A stretch of 52,330 nucleotides of DNA from Lachnoanaerobaculum saburreum DSM 3986 (GCF_000185385.1 NZ_GL622296.1:1567354-1619683); one strand, 5' to 3'. Shown: positions 8,809 to 20,166, counted from the first letter of the stretch. The notes: a model not told the origin generated them from the sequence alone. Numbers and translations are program-made.

Positions 8809-10062
8809 ATGTACAGTGTAATTGATGATTTGATATTATATAGGAATTTGAAGTTTGAGGATACTATAAGGGAATTTTGTACTTTAAATAAAGGCTGTCC
8901 TGATATAAGTAAGACTGTTTCAGGTCTGCTTGAAGTTGCCGGAGAATATGGTTTGGACGGCAATCTTTGGGAAAATATCTTGGCACTTGCACTTGCATAT
9001 AATGAAAATGTCTACTCAAAGGCTACAGAAATTATCGGTGAGACTACAGGCAGTATCAATACTTTTGCATTACATGATTTTAAAATATTTAGAAAACTGT
9101 TTCATTTTACTCCAAATATTGATAATATTCTATTAAAGGCAATATTTGAATATGTGGGCAACGGAAAAGACTCCAAATTGGTTAATACCAGGGTCAGAGA
9201 CAGAATTTTGAAATTGTCACGGCAACTGTCAAATACGGGCTCTGATGAGGAGTTTAAAAATACCGTTACAGAGTTTTATAAGGAGTACGGGGTAGGTAAG
9301 TTCGGTCTGAATAAGGCTTTTCGTATTGAAGAAAGTACCGATTTAAACTCTGCAAATATTATACCTATTACAAGGGTTGAACATGTATATTTAAAGGATA
9401 TTATAGGTTATGATATTCAAAAGAAAAAACTTATAAACAATACTGAGAGCTTTATAAAAGGAAAGCCTGCCAATAACTGTCTGCTCTATGGTGATGCCGG
9501 AACCGGAAAGTCCTCAAGTGTCAAGGCTATTGTAAATGAATACTATGAAAAAGGGCTTAGAATCATAGAGATTTATAAGCATCAGTTCAGATATCTGTCT
9601 GATATACTTGAACAGTTAAAGGATAGAAACTATAAGTTTATAATATATATGGATGATTTAAGCTTTGAGGAGTCTGAGCTTGAATATAAATATCTCAAGG
9701 CCATTCTTGAAGGAGGTTTCGGAAAGAGACCTGAGAATGTACTTATCTATGCCACCAGCAATAGAAGACATCTTATAAGAGAAAGCTTTAGAGATAAGAC
9801 TGAAACTGATGAAGAGCTTCACAGTCGTGATACAGTGGAAGAAAAACTTTCACTTTCCGCCAGATTCGGTGAAAAAATCTACTATGGCTCACCGGATAAG
9901 AAGGAGTTTAACAGGATTGTACTTTCACTTGCTAAAAAGCATGGCATTGATATGGATGAGAAAGAAATTCTTGCAAAGGCAAATATGTGGGAGCTCTCAC
10001 ATGGCGGTATGTCGGGAAGAAGTGCAACACAGTTTATAACTTATTTACAAGGTCAAAAATAA
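8809..10062 (+). CDS. DUF815 family P-loop ATPase
   Basis: The 417-residue protein belongs to the DUF815 group of AAA-like ATPases, whose function is not settled. A mostly helical N-terminal part (1-190) precedes the ATPase core with Walker A GDAGTGKSS near 228-236, a Walker B-like FIIYMDDLSFE near 281-291, and a sensor-like YATSNRRHLIRE near 313-324. The C-terminal part has the SLSARFGEKIYY segment typical of the group. The start follows GGAG at normal spacing and is 9 bases after the pheA stop. It is the middle member of the cls to ppk transcription unit. Confidence 0.82.
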   Translation: MYSVIDDLILYRNLKFEDTIREFCTLNKGCPDISKTVSGLLEVAGEYGLDGNLWENILALALAYNENVYSKATEIIGETTGSINTFALHDFKIFRKLFHFTPNIDNILLKAIFEYVGNGKDSKLVNTRVRDRILKLSRQLSNTGSDEEFKNTVTEFYKEYGVGKFGLNKAFRIEESTDLNSANIIPITRVEHVYLKDIIGYDIQKKKLINNTESFIKGKPANNCLLYGDAGTGKSSSVKAIVNEYYEKGLRIIEIYKHQFRYLSDILEQLKDRNYKFIIYMDDLSFEESELEYKYLKAILEGGFGKRPENVLIYATSNRRHLIRESFRDKTETDEELHSRDTVEEKLSLSARFGEKIYYGSPDKKEFNRIVLSLAKKHGIDMDEKEILAKANMWELSHGGMSGRSATQFITYLQGQK

Positions 10063-10074
10063 CTTGGAGAGCGT

Positions 10075-11592
10075 ATGGGAAAGGGAGACATAAGATATTT
10101 TGCAGCTGTTGATGTAGGTTCATTTGAACTTGAACTTGGAATATATGAAATATCGGCTAAGTCCGGTATAAAGAGAGTCGATTATGTGAAGCATACTATT
10201 GCACTGGGCAGTGACACTTATAAGTATGGTAAGATAAGCTATGAGATGATTGATGAATTATGTGATGTTTTATCTGATTTTAAAAAGATTATGGAGTCAT
10301 ATAAAGTAGATAATTATAGAGCTTATGCAACCAGTGCTATGAGAGAAGCCTCCAACAATATGCAGGTTATCGATCAGATAAAGGTGAGAGCAGGTATAGA
10401 CATAGTTATAATATCCAACTCTGAGCAAAGATTTATCAACTATATGTCTATTGATGCTAAGGGAGAGCTTTTTGAAAAATATATAAAGAGCGGTACCGCA
10501 ATTGCAGATGTAGGCTTTGGAAGTATGCAGCTTACACTCTATGACAACGGTGCGATACAGAGTACTCAAAATCTTTCTTTGGGAGTTCTAAGACTTAGAG
10601 AGATGGTTGAAGAAATAGACAATATAACCGAGAAAAAACATAATATACTTACCGAGTTGATAGACAATGACTTAAATACCTTTAAAAAGATATATCTAAA
10701 GAATAAAAGGGTAAAAACTATCATAGGTATAGGTGAACCGCTGATGTATATGTTTAAATATATGAACGGCAATTCAAATGATATGATAGTGGATTATGAG
10801 GAGTTTATCACACTGTTTGACAAGATAAAGGGCAAGGGTGTGGAGGAGATAGAAAATATACTTGGAGTAAGTAAAAACTATGCAAAGATGATAATGCCGG
10901 GTGTACTTATCTTCCAAAGAATATTTGACCTTTTTAATGCTAAAGAAATATGGATGCCCGGTACACTTCTTATAGACGGTATCGCAGCCGAATATGCCAA
11001 GAAAAGCGGTATAATAAATACCGGACATGATTTTACGGCAGATATTATCGCCTCATCAAAAAGTCTGGCTAAAAGATATAGAGGCAACAGTAAGCACACC
11101 ACTGTGGTAGAAAAAAATGCCCTGATGATATTTGATGCTATAAAGAGCTTAAGCGGACTTAATGAAAGAGACAGACTGCTTGTGCAGATAGCAGCCATCT
11201 TACATAATATCGGAAAATTCATCAATTTGAAAAACAGTGATATAGCCACCTACAATATTATTTCATCAAGTGAAATAATAGGCATATCACATGATGAGAG
11301 AATGTTGGTTGCCGAGATGTCAAATATTGATACTGAAGAAAGTATTTACAACAAAAGAGATATCAGACTTGTAAAGTTAAGTGCAATATTGCAGATGGCA
11401 AATGCACTTGACAGGTCACATAAACAAAAGATAAAAGACTTCAGTTTGAAGCTTAATGACAATAAACTCATATTAGAGATAAGGTATATGGGAGATTTAA
11501 GTCTTGAGATACTCAGCTTTAATTCACATAGAGACTTTTTTAGAGAGATTTTTGGAATAGAGTTTGTTTTGAAACAGATAAGGACTTTTTGA
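10075..11592 (+). CDS. ppx: Ppx/GppA family phosphatase (exopolyphosphatase-like)
   Basis: The 505-residue product combines an ASKHA-fold phosphatase domain (about 5-300), beginning with the phosphate-binding DVGSFELELGIYE and having AIADVGFGSMQLTLY as the second glycine-rich loop, with a C-terminal HD-type helical domain (about 325-490) that contains LHNIGKFINL near 374. Family members remove terminal phosphate from polyphosphate or hydrolyse (p)ppGpp-type pentaphosphate. In the first loop the usual GSNS is GSFE, so the active site is not canonical. It precedes polyphosphate kinase with an 18-base gap, which supports a role in polyphosphate turnover. Confidence 0.85.
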   Translation: MGKGDIRYFAAVDVGSFELELGIYEISAKSGIKRVDYVKHTIALGSDTYKYGKISYEMIDELCDVLSDFKKIMESYKVDNYRAYATSAMREASNNMQVIDQIKVRAGIDIVIISNSEQRFINYMSIDAKGELFEKYIKSGTAIADVGFGSMQLTLYDNGAIQSTQNLSLGVLRLREMVEEIDNITEKKHNILTELIDNDLNTFKKIYLKNKRVKTIIGIGEPLMYMFKYMNGNSNDMIVDYEEFITLFDKIKGKGVEEIENILGVSKNYAKMIMPGVLIFQRIFDLFNAKEIWMPGTLLIDGIAAEYAKKSGIINTGHDFTADIIASSKSLAKRYRGNSKHTTVVEKNALMIFDAIKSLSGLNERDRLLVQIAAILHNIGKFINLKNSDIATYNIISSSEIIGISHDERMLVAEMSNIDTEESIYNKRDIRLVKLSAILQMANALDRSHKQKIKDFSLKLNDNKLILEIRYMGDLSLEILSFNSHRDFFREIFGIEFVLKQIRTF

Positions 11593-11609
11593 TAGAAAGG
11601 AGTTACTTT

Positions 11610-13778
11610 ATGGAAAAGTTTGACAATGTGGAATATTTTATAAATAGAGAGTTATCCTGGTTAAAGTTCAATACAAGAGTTTTGCATGAAGCTAAGGATG
11701 ATGATGTGAAGCTTTTTGAGAGATTGAAATTTTTAAGTATTACATCATCAAATCTGGATGAGTTTTTTATGGTAAGAATTGCATCGCTAAAGGATATGGT
11801 GGATGCGGACTATAAGAAAAAAGATATTTCAGGAATGAGTGCAGACAAACAGCTGAATGTGCTTGCAAAGGAAACACATGATTTTGTGAAAAAGCAGTAT
11901 GAAGTATATAATAATTCACTGCTGCCGCTGCTTAAAGAAAATCATCTGCATATAGCATGTCATGGTGATGAACTTTCTCATCATGAGAAGAAATTTATAA
12001 ATGAATACTTTGATGAATTTGTATATCCGGTTCTTACACCTATGGCAGTGGATGCATCAAGACCGTTTCCGCTTGTAAGGAATAAGACACTTAATATTGC
12101 GGCACTTATCAGAAAGAGAAAGGATGAGAACTCAAAGAAGAAAAAAAAGGATGTATATCTTGGAAATGTAGACGGAGATATGGACTTTGCAATGGTACAG
12201 GTGCCTTCAGTACTTCCGAGAATTGTAGAAATTCCTACCGAATCTGAAGAAAGAAAGATAATCTATCTTGAAGATATTATTGAAAAAAATATTGATAAGC
12301 TTTTCTTGAATTATGAGGTAATCTCTGCGGCAACCTTTAGGGTGATGAGAAATGCGGAGTTTAAGCTTGATGAGGATGAGGCACTTGATTTACTTGAGGA
12401 AATTAAGAAAAAACTGAAGAAAAGGCAGTGGGGAGAGGCCATCAGACTTGAAGTGGAAGAGAGAATGGATACCGGTCTGCTTAACTTTTTAAAGAATGAG
12501 CTTAATGTGGATGAAGATGATGTGTTTAGAATAAACGGACCTCTTGATCTTACAGTCCTTATGAAGATATATTCACTTGACGGCTTTGACAATCTAAAGG
12601 ATAAAAAGCATATTCCTGTAGTCAATGCAAGACTGTCGGATTGTGAAGATATTTTTGAGGAAATAAAGAAAAAGGATATCTTGCTTTCACATCCATATGA
12701 GAGCTTTGATCCTGTGATAGATTTTGTATCAAAGGCGGCTGCCGACAAAAATGTACTTGCCATTAAGCAGACATTATATAGAGTCAGCGGTAATTCTCCT
12801 ATTATAAAGGCACTTGCAAATGCGGCGGATAACGGCAAGCAGGTCACTGTTTTGGTGGAGCTGAAGGCAAGGTTTGATGAGGAAAACAATATCAACTGGG
12901 CAAGAATGCTTGAAAAGGCAGGCTGTCATGTAATCTATGGACTGGTAGGATTAAAAACACACTCAAAAATCACTCTTGTAGTAAGAAGAGAAGAAGACGG
13001 TATCAGAAGATATGTGCATCTTGGAACCGGTAATTATAATGACTCTACAGCCAAGCTATATACTGATCTTGGTATGTTTACAGCAAGAGAAAGTTACGGT
13101 GAAGATGCTACGGCAGTCTTTAATATGCTTAGCGGATATTCCGAACCGCCGTTTTGGAAAAGATATGTGGTAGCACCGCTTTGGATGAAGGATACTTTCT
13201 TAAAAAAGATAAATCAATGTAGTGAGGCGGCAAAAAGCGGTTGTGATACTCAAATAATTGCAAAGATGAATTCACTCTCAGATAAGGATATTATAGAGGC
13301 ACTTTATAATGCAAGCTGTGCCGGAGTAAAGATAGAGCTTATAGTAAGAGGTATATGTTGTCTTAGAGTAGGAATAAAGGGAGTATCTGAAAATATAAAG
13401 GTGAGATCAATTGTAGGTACTTTCCTTGAACATGCCAGAATATTTGATTTCCGTATAGACAGTGAAGAAGAGATTTTCCTTGGCAGTGCCGACTGGATGA
13501 ACAGAAACCTTGAAAAGAGAGTGGAGATAGTATTTCCGGTAGCAGATGAGGATATCATAAAGAGTATCAAGCACTATCTTGAGGTTGAACTTGAAGATAA
13601 TGTAAAGGCCTCAATACTTTTACCTGATGACAGTTATGAGAAGGTAAAGAGAAACGGTGAGGCAAAGAAAAATTCACAGGATATCTTTGTAAAAGAAGCA
13701 ATTAATGCATACGAAAATGCCCTAAAGGCAGGTAGGACGGAAGACAGCAGAACATTTGTACCTTTAAAGAAAGAATAG
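11610..13778 (+). CDS. ppk1: polyphosphate kinase 1
   Basis: PPK1 reversibly polymerises the gamma phosphate of ATP into inorganic polyphosphate. The start at ATG 11610 follows AAAGGAG; an in-frame codon at 11589 would overlap the previous gene and lacks a site. The 722-residue product shows the N-terminal helical domain (INRELSWLKFNTRVL, then SSNLDEFFMVR), the head domain, and two PLD-like C-terminal domains. The catalytic histidines sit in LKTHSKITLV near 450 and YVHLGTGNY near 469. The acidic/lysine-rich insertion at about 175-185 (KDENSKKKKKD) is in a surface loop. It closes the cls-plsC-pheA-DUF815-ppx-ppk unit. Confidence 0.95.
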   Translation: MEKFDNVEYFINRELSWLKFNTRVLHEAKDDDVKLFERLKFLSITSSNLDEFFMVRIASLKDMVDADYKKKDISGMSADKQLNVLAKETHDFVKKQYEVYNNSLLPLLKENHLHIACHGDELSHHEKKFINEYFDEFVYPVLTPMAVDASRPFPLVRNKTLNIAALIRKRKDENSKKKKKDVYLGNVDGDMDFAMVQVPSVLPRIVEIPTESEERKIIYLEDIIEKNIDKLFLNYEVISAATFRVMRNAEFKLDEDEALDLLEEIKKKLKKRQWGEAIRLEVEERMDTGLLNFLKNELNVDEDDVFRINGPLDLTVLMKIYSLDGFDNLKDKKHIPVVNARLSDCEDIFEEIKKKDILLSHPYESFDPVIDFVSKAAADKNVLAIKQTLYRVSGNSPIIKALANAADNGKQVTVLVELKARFDEENNINWARMLEKAGCHVIYGLVGLKTHSKITLVVRREEDGIRRYVHLGTGNYNDSTAKLYTDLGMFTARESYGEDATAVFNMLSGYSEPPFWKRYVVAPLWMKDTFLKKINQCSEAAKSGCDTQIIAKMNSLSDKDIIEALYNASCAGVKIELIVRGICCLRVGIKGVSENIKVRSIVGTFLEHARIFDFRIDSEEEIFLGSADWMNRNLEKRVEIVFPVADEDIIKSIKHYLEVELEDNVKASILLPDDSYEKVKRNGEAKKNSQDIFVKEAINAYENALKAGRTEDSRTFVPLKKE

Positions 13779-14002
13779 GTATAGTTTGATTACAGCAGTA
13801 TAATAAATTTAAAATCAGAATATAGAATTGTTTAAACAATATGCAACAGTACGTGAATATATACAACAAATATTGATATAAAGGCTTATGGTATACATTA
13901 AACATAAAAAGAACATAATTAATACTTGACGAACTTTATATCTGCATTTATACTGTTAACTGTTAAATACAACTTGTATAAACAAATTTTGATTTATACT
14001 TT

Positions 14003-14074
14003 CTATACTTTCTAAGGAACTTTTTGCATTTCCTCTTAGTTAAAGAGAAATCCTTAGTAAGTATAGATTTTTTT
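14003..14074 (+). terminator. long hairpin followed by a T-run
   Basis: CTATACTT-T-CTAAGGA (14003-14018) pairs with TCCTTAG-T-AAGTATAG (14051-14066) with a single T-T mismatch, and TTTCCTCTT/AAGAGAAA can pair inside the loop. The stem is followed by ATTTTTTT. It may terminate transcription from ppk or be a leader attenuator of the downstream broken gene; sequence alone does not decide. Confidence 0.5.
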
Positions 14075-14113
14075 GTATAAAAGTTAGTAAGTACTAACTT
14101 TAATTTTATACAA
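14073..14113. repeat. two-part inverted repeat in the ppk downstream region
   Basis: TTGTATAAAA (14073-14082) pairs with TTTTATACAA (14104-14113); inside it GTTAGTA (14083-14089) pairs with TACTAAC (14092-14098) across a 2-base loop, leaving a 5-base bulge. Its 5' arm overlaps the T-run of the preceding hairpin, so the two structures could be mutually exclusive. Confidence 0.55.
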
Positions 14114-14231
14114 TTAAGTTAGTATAAGCTAATCAAATATATGATACTGTAAAGTATATTGTAATCAGATATCATAAACATCATAAATGTTTTACACAGG
14201 AAATATATAATTGTTTATCAGGAGGAACAAT

Positions 14232-15761
<1,530 letters not shown>

Positions 15762-15793
15762 TTATGATTAACCTGTTAGGTGAATCGTTAAAA

Positions 15794-16291
15794 TTAATTT
15801 AAAACAACTACATCCTCACTGCCTCTTGAAAGGGCAGTAAGTCCTGTTCTGGCAAGCTCCAAAACTTCATAGTCTGAAAGAAGATTTGAAAGTGCCTCAA
15901 GCTTTGAATTGTCTCCTGTAAGCATAACCGTCAAACAATCCTTAGCCACATCTACAATAGTGGCTCTGAATATATCACAAAGTGCCGCAATATCCTGCCT
16001 TTGTGAAGCGTTTGCTTTAACCTTTATCATGACGATTTCACGGAAGACACTTTTGCCTTCCTCTAAAACCTTGATATCTCTTACATCTTCCAGTTTTCTC
16101 AGCTGTTTTACAATCTGATCAAGTGTGTCCTCGTCTCCTATAGAGACCACAGTCATTCTTGAAAAGCGCGGGTCGGCCGTTTCTCCGACAGTGAGAGAGT
16201 CAATATTATAACCTCTCCTTGAAAAAAGGCCGGCTACACGGCTCAAAACACCTGAAGAATTATCTACAATAAGTGAAAATACTCGTCTCAT
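15794..16291 (-). CDS. ilvN: acetolactate synthase small (regulatory) subunit
   Basis: The regulatory subunit confers valine feedback control on acetohydroxyacid synthase. The 165-residue protein starts at MRRVFSLIVDN behind AGAGGTAAC; a longer frame from 16339 has no such site. Residues 1-75 are the ACT domain with GVLSRVAGLFSRRGYNIDSL, the valine-binding segment, and the C-terminal half is the usual ACT-like catalytic-activation domain ending in ALSRG. No large subunit gene (ilvB) is in the window, so it must be encoded elsewhere; here the small subunit is paired only with ilvC. Confidence 0.94.
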   Translation of the reverse strand: MRRVFSLIVDNSSGVLSRVAGLFSRRGYNIDSLTVGETADPRFSRMTVVSIGDEDTLDQIVKQLRKLEDVRDIKVLEEGKSVFREIVMIKVKANASQRQDIAALCDIFRATIVDVAKDCLTVMLTGDNSKLEALSNLLSDYEVLELARTGLTALSRGSEDVVVLN

Positions 16292-16359
16292 GTTACCTCT
16301 CAATATTTTAAAGCAGTAGTGATAGTTTTGACAAAACAATAAAAAATGGTTCGCCCTTT

Positions 16360-16387
16360 ACTATAGCACCAATATAATAAATGTCAA
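16360..16387 (-). promoter_or_regulatory. promoter of ilvN-ilvC
   Basis: On the minus strand TTGACA (complement of 16382-16387) and TATAGT (complement of 16360-16365) are 16 bases apart, about 70 bases upstream of ilvN. The leader is too short for a T-box riboswitch. Confidence 0.7.
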
Positions 16388-16447
16388 TTTATTATATAAT
16401 ATAATACATATAACCAAATGTTATAGTATTTTACATCAGTTATAATT

Positions 16448-17242
16448 TTACCTGTGATCCGCACCGAAATCTATATTTGATAAATCATATCTTTGCGGCT
16501 CATCATCATCATTTAATTCATATGCATATAGAATGGTTCTGGTGTCGTCACCTTCATATGAGCAGGTGATAAAAGACCATATTTTATCGATACCGCTTGC
16601 AGGAATATCTCTGAACTTACACTTCTCTGTCATTTTGTCTACATATTTGTGGAAATAGTCCATATCATCAAAGTATGTCTGTCTTCTTTCAGGAGCCGAA
16701 TCAGAGTAAAGCGCTGCAAAGGCCCTTAATCTATATGTCTTATTTGGTGTATAAATATATATCATCCTATGTTCATTGAAAAAGTTTTCATCTTTAAATT
16801 TGGTTATATCTGTGAACATCTGTCCGTCCTTCATATGATGGCCGTATATGATATTATTAAGTGTTGAAAAATCTGAATTACTGTATCCGTCCATATATAC
16901 GGAATAGTAGGACTCCTTATGATTTATATCATGGTGCAGGTAGTATTCAATATCATATTCCTTCCATAATATCGGATAGTCAATAACAGTACCGGGAATA
17001 TATATCCAGGCTATAACATCAGGATTGGTAGCCTTAAGTGAGTTAAAATCTATTTTTCTTTTATAGTTCTCATCTGTTTCATACGCCTTTGTAGGCGGAA
17101 CAGTGGTTGTCTCCACTTCTGTGGTAGTAGTTTCTACAGTAGTTTCCGTTTCTTTTTTTCTTCTTCTATTTGAAAATATAACGGCAATCACAATAAGTAT
17201 TATGGCGAAAGCCAAAATATACAATAAAACTTTCTTCTTCAT
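16448..17242 (-). CDS. srtB: class B sortase
   Basis: Sortases are membrane-anchored transpeptidases that attach surface proteins to the cell wall. The start MKKKVLLYILAF at 17242 follows AGGAGATAT; a codon at 17278 has no such site. The 264-residue product has an N-terminal anchor (about 4-25), a basic cytoplasmic-border segment, a threonine-rich linker (ETTVETTTTEVETTTV), and the sortase domain with catalytic His in NIIYGHHM near 132, Cys in FITCSYEG near 226 and Arg in DDTRTILYAY near 234. The TLNN/ITCSY pattern fits class B. No substrate with a clear sorting signal is seen nearby, although the broken wall-binding protein lies 2 kb away. Confidence 0.9.
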   Translation of the reverse strand: MKKKVLLYILAFAIILIVIAVIFSNRRRKKETETTVETTTTEVETTTVPPTKAYETDENYKRKIDFNSLKATNPDVIAWIYIPGTVIDYPILWKEYDIEYYLHHDINHKESYYSVYMDGYSNSDFSTLNNIIYGHHMKDGQMFTDITKFKDENFFNEHRMIYIYTPNKTYRLRAFAALYSDSAPERRQTYFDDMDYFHKYVDKMTEKCKFRDIPASGIDKIWSFITCSYEGDDTRTILYAYELNDDDEPQRYDLSNIDFGADHR

Positions 17243-17315
17243 ATATCTCCTAATAACTTTTAGGTAGAAGTATAGCATTTTTTTTTAGTATTGTATATAA
17301 ATCTTATTAATTAGA

Positions 17316-17344
17316 TTGATAAAAAAAATGACCTCTACTATAAT
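17316..17344 (+). promoter_or_regulatory. promoter of the YfhO-family gene
   Basis: TTGATA (17316-17321), a 17-base spacer and TATAAT (17339-17344), followed by GGAGGAAG and the ATG at 17368. A weaker divergent promoter for the sortase (TATACT at the complement of 17269-17274) lies in the same gap. Confidence 0.78.
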
Positions 17345-17367
17345 TAGTTAGGAAACGGAGGAAGAAG

Positions 17368-20151
17368 ATGGAAGATTTGAATTTGAATCATAGAGAAGAA
17401 ACTATACTGGATAAAAGGGCGTTATTTATTGTATCCTTTTTTGTACCGGTTTTTATAATGGTATTGATATTTGTGCAAAGAGGTATATTCCCCTTTGGAG
17501 ATGAGAGCTTTTTAAGAACTGATATGTATCATCAGTATGCTCCGTTTTTTTCAGAGTTTAAATATAAACTAAGCCATGGCGGTTCACTGCTGTATAGTTG
17601 GGATCTGGGTATGGGGATCAATTTTTCGGCACTGTATGCATACTATCTGGCAAGTCCGCTTAATTGGTTGATTGTACTTTGCCCACAGGCGTATGTGATA
17701 GAGTTTATGACATATATGATTGTGGTAAAGATTGGATTGTCGGGGCTTAGCTTTACATATTATCTGTCAAAGCATTCTATAAAGAAAAAATCCGGGATAG
17801 TTTTCTTTGGAATATTCTATGCACTTTCAGGATATATAGCGGCGTACAGCTGGAATATTATGTGGCTTGACTGTATAGTATTGTTTCCGATAGTATGCCT
17901 TGGCCTTGAAAGTCTTGTGAAGAAAAATAAGGGATTTTTGTATGCCGTCAGTCTTGGCATATGTATACTTTCAAACTACTATATTTCTATAATGATATGT
18001 ATTTTTATGGTGATATACTTTATCTCATTACATATATTGAAGCGTAAAAATGATTTAAGAAGATTTTTATTATCTTCTGTACAGTTTGCAGTATATTCAC
18101 TTCTTGCCGGAGGGCTTAGTGCAGTGGTACTGTTACCTGAGATATATGCCCTGAAGCTTACAGCATCGGGAAATTTTAACTTTCCTACAACATTTGAATC
18201 ATATTTTTCAATATTTGATATGATTGCCAGACATATCGGCAATGTACAGATAGAAATAGGGCTTGACCACTGGCCGAATATCTATTGTGGAGTAGGAGTG
18301 TTTTTGTTTACAGTGCTTTATCTGCTTAATAAAAAGATTGGCAAAAAGGAAAAGGCGGTATATATGTCACTGCTTATGTTTTTTTTGGCAGGCTTTTCTA
18401 TAAATGTGCTGAATTATATTTGGCATGGACTGCATTATCCGAATTCACTCCCTGCAAGACAGAGCTTTATATATATTTTTCTGGTACTTTATATATGTGC
18501 AAGGGCATATGACAGGCTTGAGGAAAATACCGCAAGGGATCTTAAAATAGCTTTAGGTGTAAGCATGGGCTATATTTTATTGGCACAAAAGATAGTGAAC
18601 AATGAGGATTTCCACTTTGCAGTATTCTATGCGGCAATGATTTTTATTGCCATATATGCACTTCTTATATATCTGTATATAAGAAACAGGTTTCCGGCTA
18701 CAAACTTATTTTTAATTGCACTTGCATTGGTGGTAATAGAATCAAGTATAAATATGTCCGTAACCAGTGTCACTACAATAATCAGAAGCGATTATATAAA
18801 GGACAATAAGGATGTAAGGGCACTTGTAGCAAAACTGCCGAAGGATGATTTTTACCGCATTGATAAAGTTGAAAGAAAAACAAAGGATGACGGTGCATGG
18901 ATGAACTTCAGATCCGTATCTATATTTTCATCAACTGCCAATGCAGCACTTTCAGATCTTTTTGAAAAGCTTGGAAATGAGGCATCTACAAATGCATACT
19001 CTATTACAGGAGAGACACCGCTACTTGATATGCTGTTTAGTGTAAAGTATGCAATATATACAGGAGAGACAAGAAATACAAATATTTCATTATTGGATGT
19101 ATCAGGTAACAGCTACCTGTATGAAATTCCATATACTTTGCCGCTTGGATTTATGGTGGATGAAAGATTCACTGATGAGTGGAATCTAAACCTTGGCGAC
19201 CCTATAGAGGTACAAAATGATCTTGCCGCTGTATATGGTTTGCCGGACATATTTGAACAGATAGAAACTGTAAGTGAGTCAAGTTCTGTAAACTTTATTA
19301 CAGATGAAGACGGTGAGTACTATGCCTATATAACCAATCCGGTTATTGATGAGGTAGAGTTCAGCTTTGGAGACGGTAAAAATAAGAAATCATTCAAAAA
19401 TCTAAACAGGCATTATATCCTTGAACTTGGTACTTTGGACGGTGAGAAGAACGGTCGATTTGTAAATACAGACAGTAAGAATAAGGGAGAATCAATTGAT
19501 GCCAGAGTATACAGAGTAAATTATGATTCACTGAAGAAACTTTACTATATTTTGAATACAAATCCGTTGACACTCAGTAAGATATCGGATACAAATCTGG
19601 TTGGAAATGTCCATTCGGTAGAAAGCACTACACTTTTTACAAGCATACCATATGATGAGGGATGGGATGTATATGTAGACGGTAAAAAAGCTGAGAAGAT
19701 AAAGCTTATGGATGCCTTCATAGGTCTAAAGCTTGAAAAAGGTCAGCATCAGATAGAGTTTAAGTATCAGACTGTCGGTTTTTTGAAGGGAGTAATAATA
19801 AGCGGAGCTTCAATAGCTATATTGTTATTAATATATCTGTTTATACACTTTAAAAACAATGACTTTAAGTTTATTAAAAAAGAAATTGGACTTAGAGAAG
19901 ATGAAATGGAAGAGATAGATTTAGAAGATGATGAAGATGAATCGGATGAATATGATGACGACACTGATGTGAAATCCGGTAACGATGCTTTGTCTGAATC
20001 GGATACTGAGAGCTTTGAAAATACAGAAAGCAAAGATACAAAAAGAGATTCTAAAATAGTGGATCTTAGAATTCGTAAGGCATTAACCGGTACAGGTGAA
20101 AAAGATAATAAAGAAACCGATACAAAGAATGACGGCGATAATAAAGAATAG
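17368..20151 (+). CDS. YfhO-family polytopic membrane protein (GT-C-like)
   Basis: The 927-residue product matches the YfhO family, linked in Bacillus to glycosylation of lipoteichoic acid and in other Firmicutes to envelope sugars. The N-terminal half (about 20-490) contains a dozen or more transmembrane helices with the family's early motif FLRTDMYHQYAPFF and a following LLYSWDLGMGINF. The C-terminal extracytoplasmic domain (about 500-810) has FTSIPYDEGWDVYVDGKKAE, a conserved YfhO segment, and is followed by a last helix (about 815-835). A highly acidic tail (EEIDLEDDEDESDEYDDD) follows, probably cytoplasmic. The substrate is not known. It starts a series continuing with argH after 15 bases. 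Confidence 0.85.
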   Translation: MEDLNLNHREETILDKRALFIVSFFVPVFIMVLIFVQRGIFPFGDESFLRTDMYHQYAPFFSEFKYKLSHGGSLLYSWDLGMGINFSALYAYYLASPLNWLIVLCPQAYVIEFMTYMIVVKIGLSGLSFTYYLSKHSIKKKSGIVFFGIFYALSGYIAAYSWNIMWLDCIVLFPIVCLGLESLVKKNKGFLYAVSLGICILSNYYISIMICIFMVIYFISLHILKRKNDLRRFLLSSVQFAVYSLLAGGLSAVVLLPEIYALKLTASGNFNFPTTFESYFSIFDMIARHIGNVQIEIGLDHWPNIYCGVGVFLFTVLYLLNKKIGKKEKAVYMSLLMFFLAGFSINVLNYIWHGLHYPNSLPARQSFIYIFLVLYICARAYDRLEENTARDLKIALGVSMGYILLAQKIVNNEDFHFAVFYAAMIFIAIYALLIYLYIRNRFPATNLFLIALALVVIESSINMSVTSVTTIIRSDYIKDNKDVRALVAKLPKDDFYRIDKVERKTKDDGAWMNFRSVSIFSSTANAALSDLFEKLGNEASTNAYSITGETPLLDMLFSVKYAIYTGETRNTNISLLDVSGNSYLYEIPYTLPLGFMVDERFTDEWNLNLGDPIEVQNDLAAVYGLPDIFEQIETVSESSSVNFITDEDGEYYAYITNPVIDEVEFSFGDGKNKKSFKNLNRHYILELGTLDGEKNGRFVNTDSKNKGESIDARVYRVNYDSLKKLYYILNTNPLTLSKISDTNLVGNVHSVESTTLFTSIPYDEGWDVYVDGKKAEKIKLMDAFIGLKLEKGQHQIEFKYQTVGFLKGVIISGASIAILLLIYLFIHFKNNDFKFIKKEIGLREDEMEEIDLEDDEDESDEYDDDTDVKSGNDALSESDTESFENTESKDTKRDSKIVDLRIRKALTGTGEKDNKETDTKNDGDNKE

Positions 20152-20166
20152 AAATTTGGAGAATAT

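Larger units (their letters stand above)
13779..14231. other. 453-base intergenic stretch with nested hairpins
   Basis: No credible open frame is present. The first 200 bases are AT-rich with a small GTATAAA/TTTATAC inverted repeat near 13976-13999. Two larger hairpins follow at 14003-14074 and 14073-14113 and are listed separately. The stretch ends with the ribosome binding site AGGAGGAA of a broken gene starting at 14232. Confidence 0.6.

Noticed and set aside
12311-12895. 194-codon minus-strand frame inside ppk
   Set aside because: Low-complexity serine-rich translation opposite a conserved gene, without start signals.
16292-16447. T-box or other amino acid riboswitch before ilvN
   Set aside because: The leader from the predicted promoter is only about 70 bases and lacks T-box landmarks.
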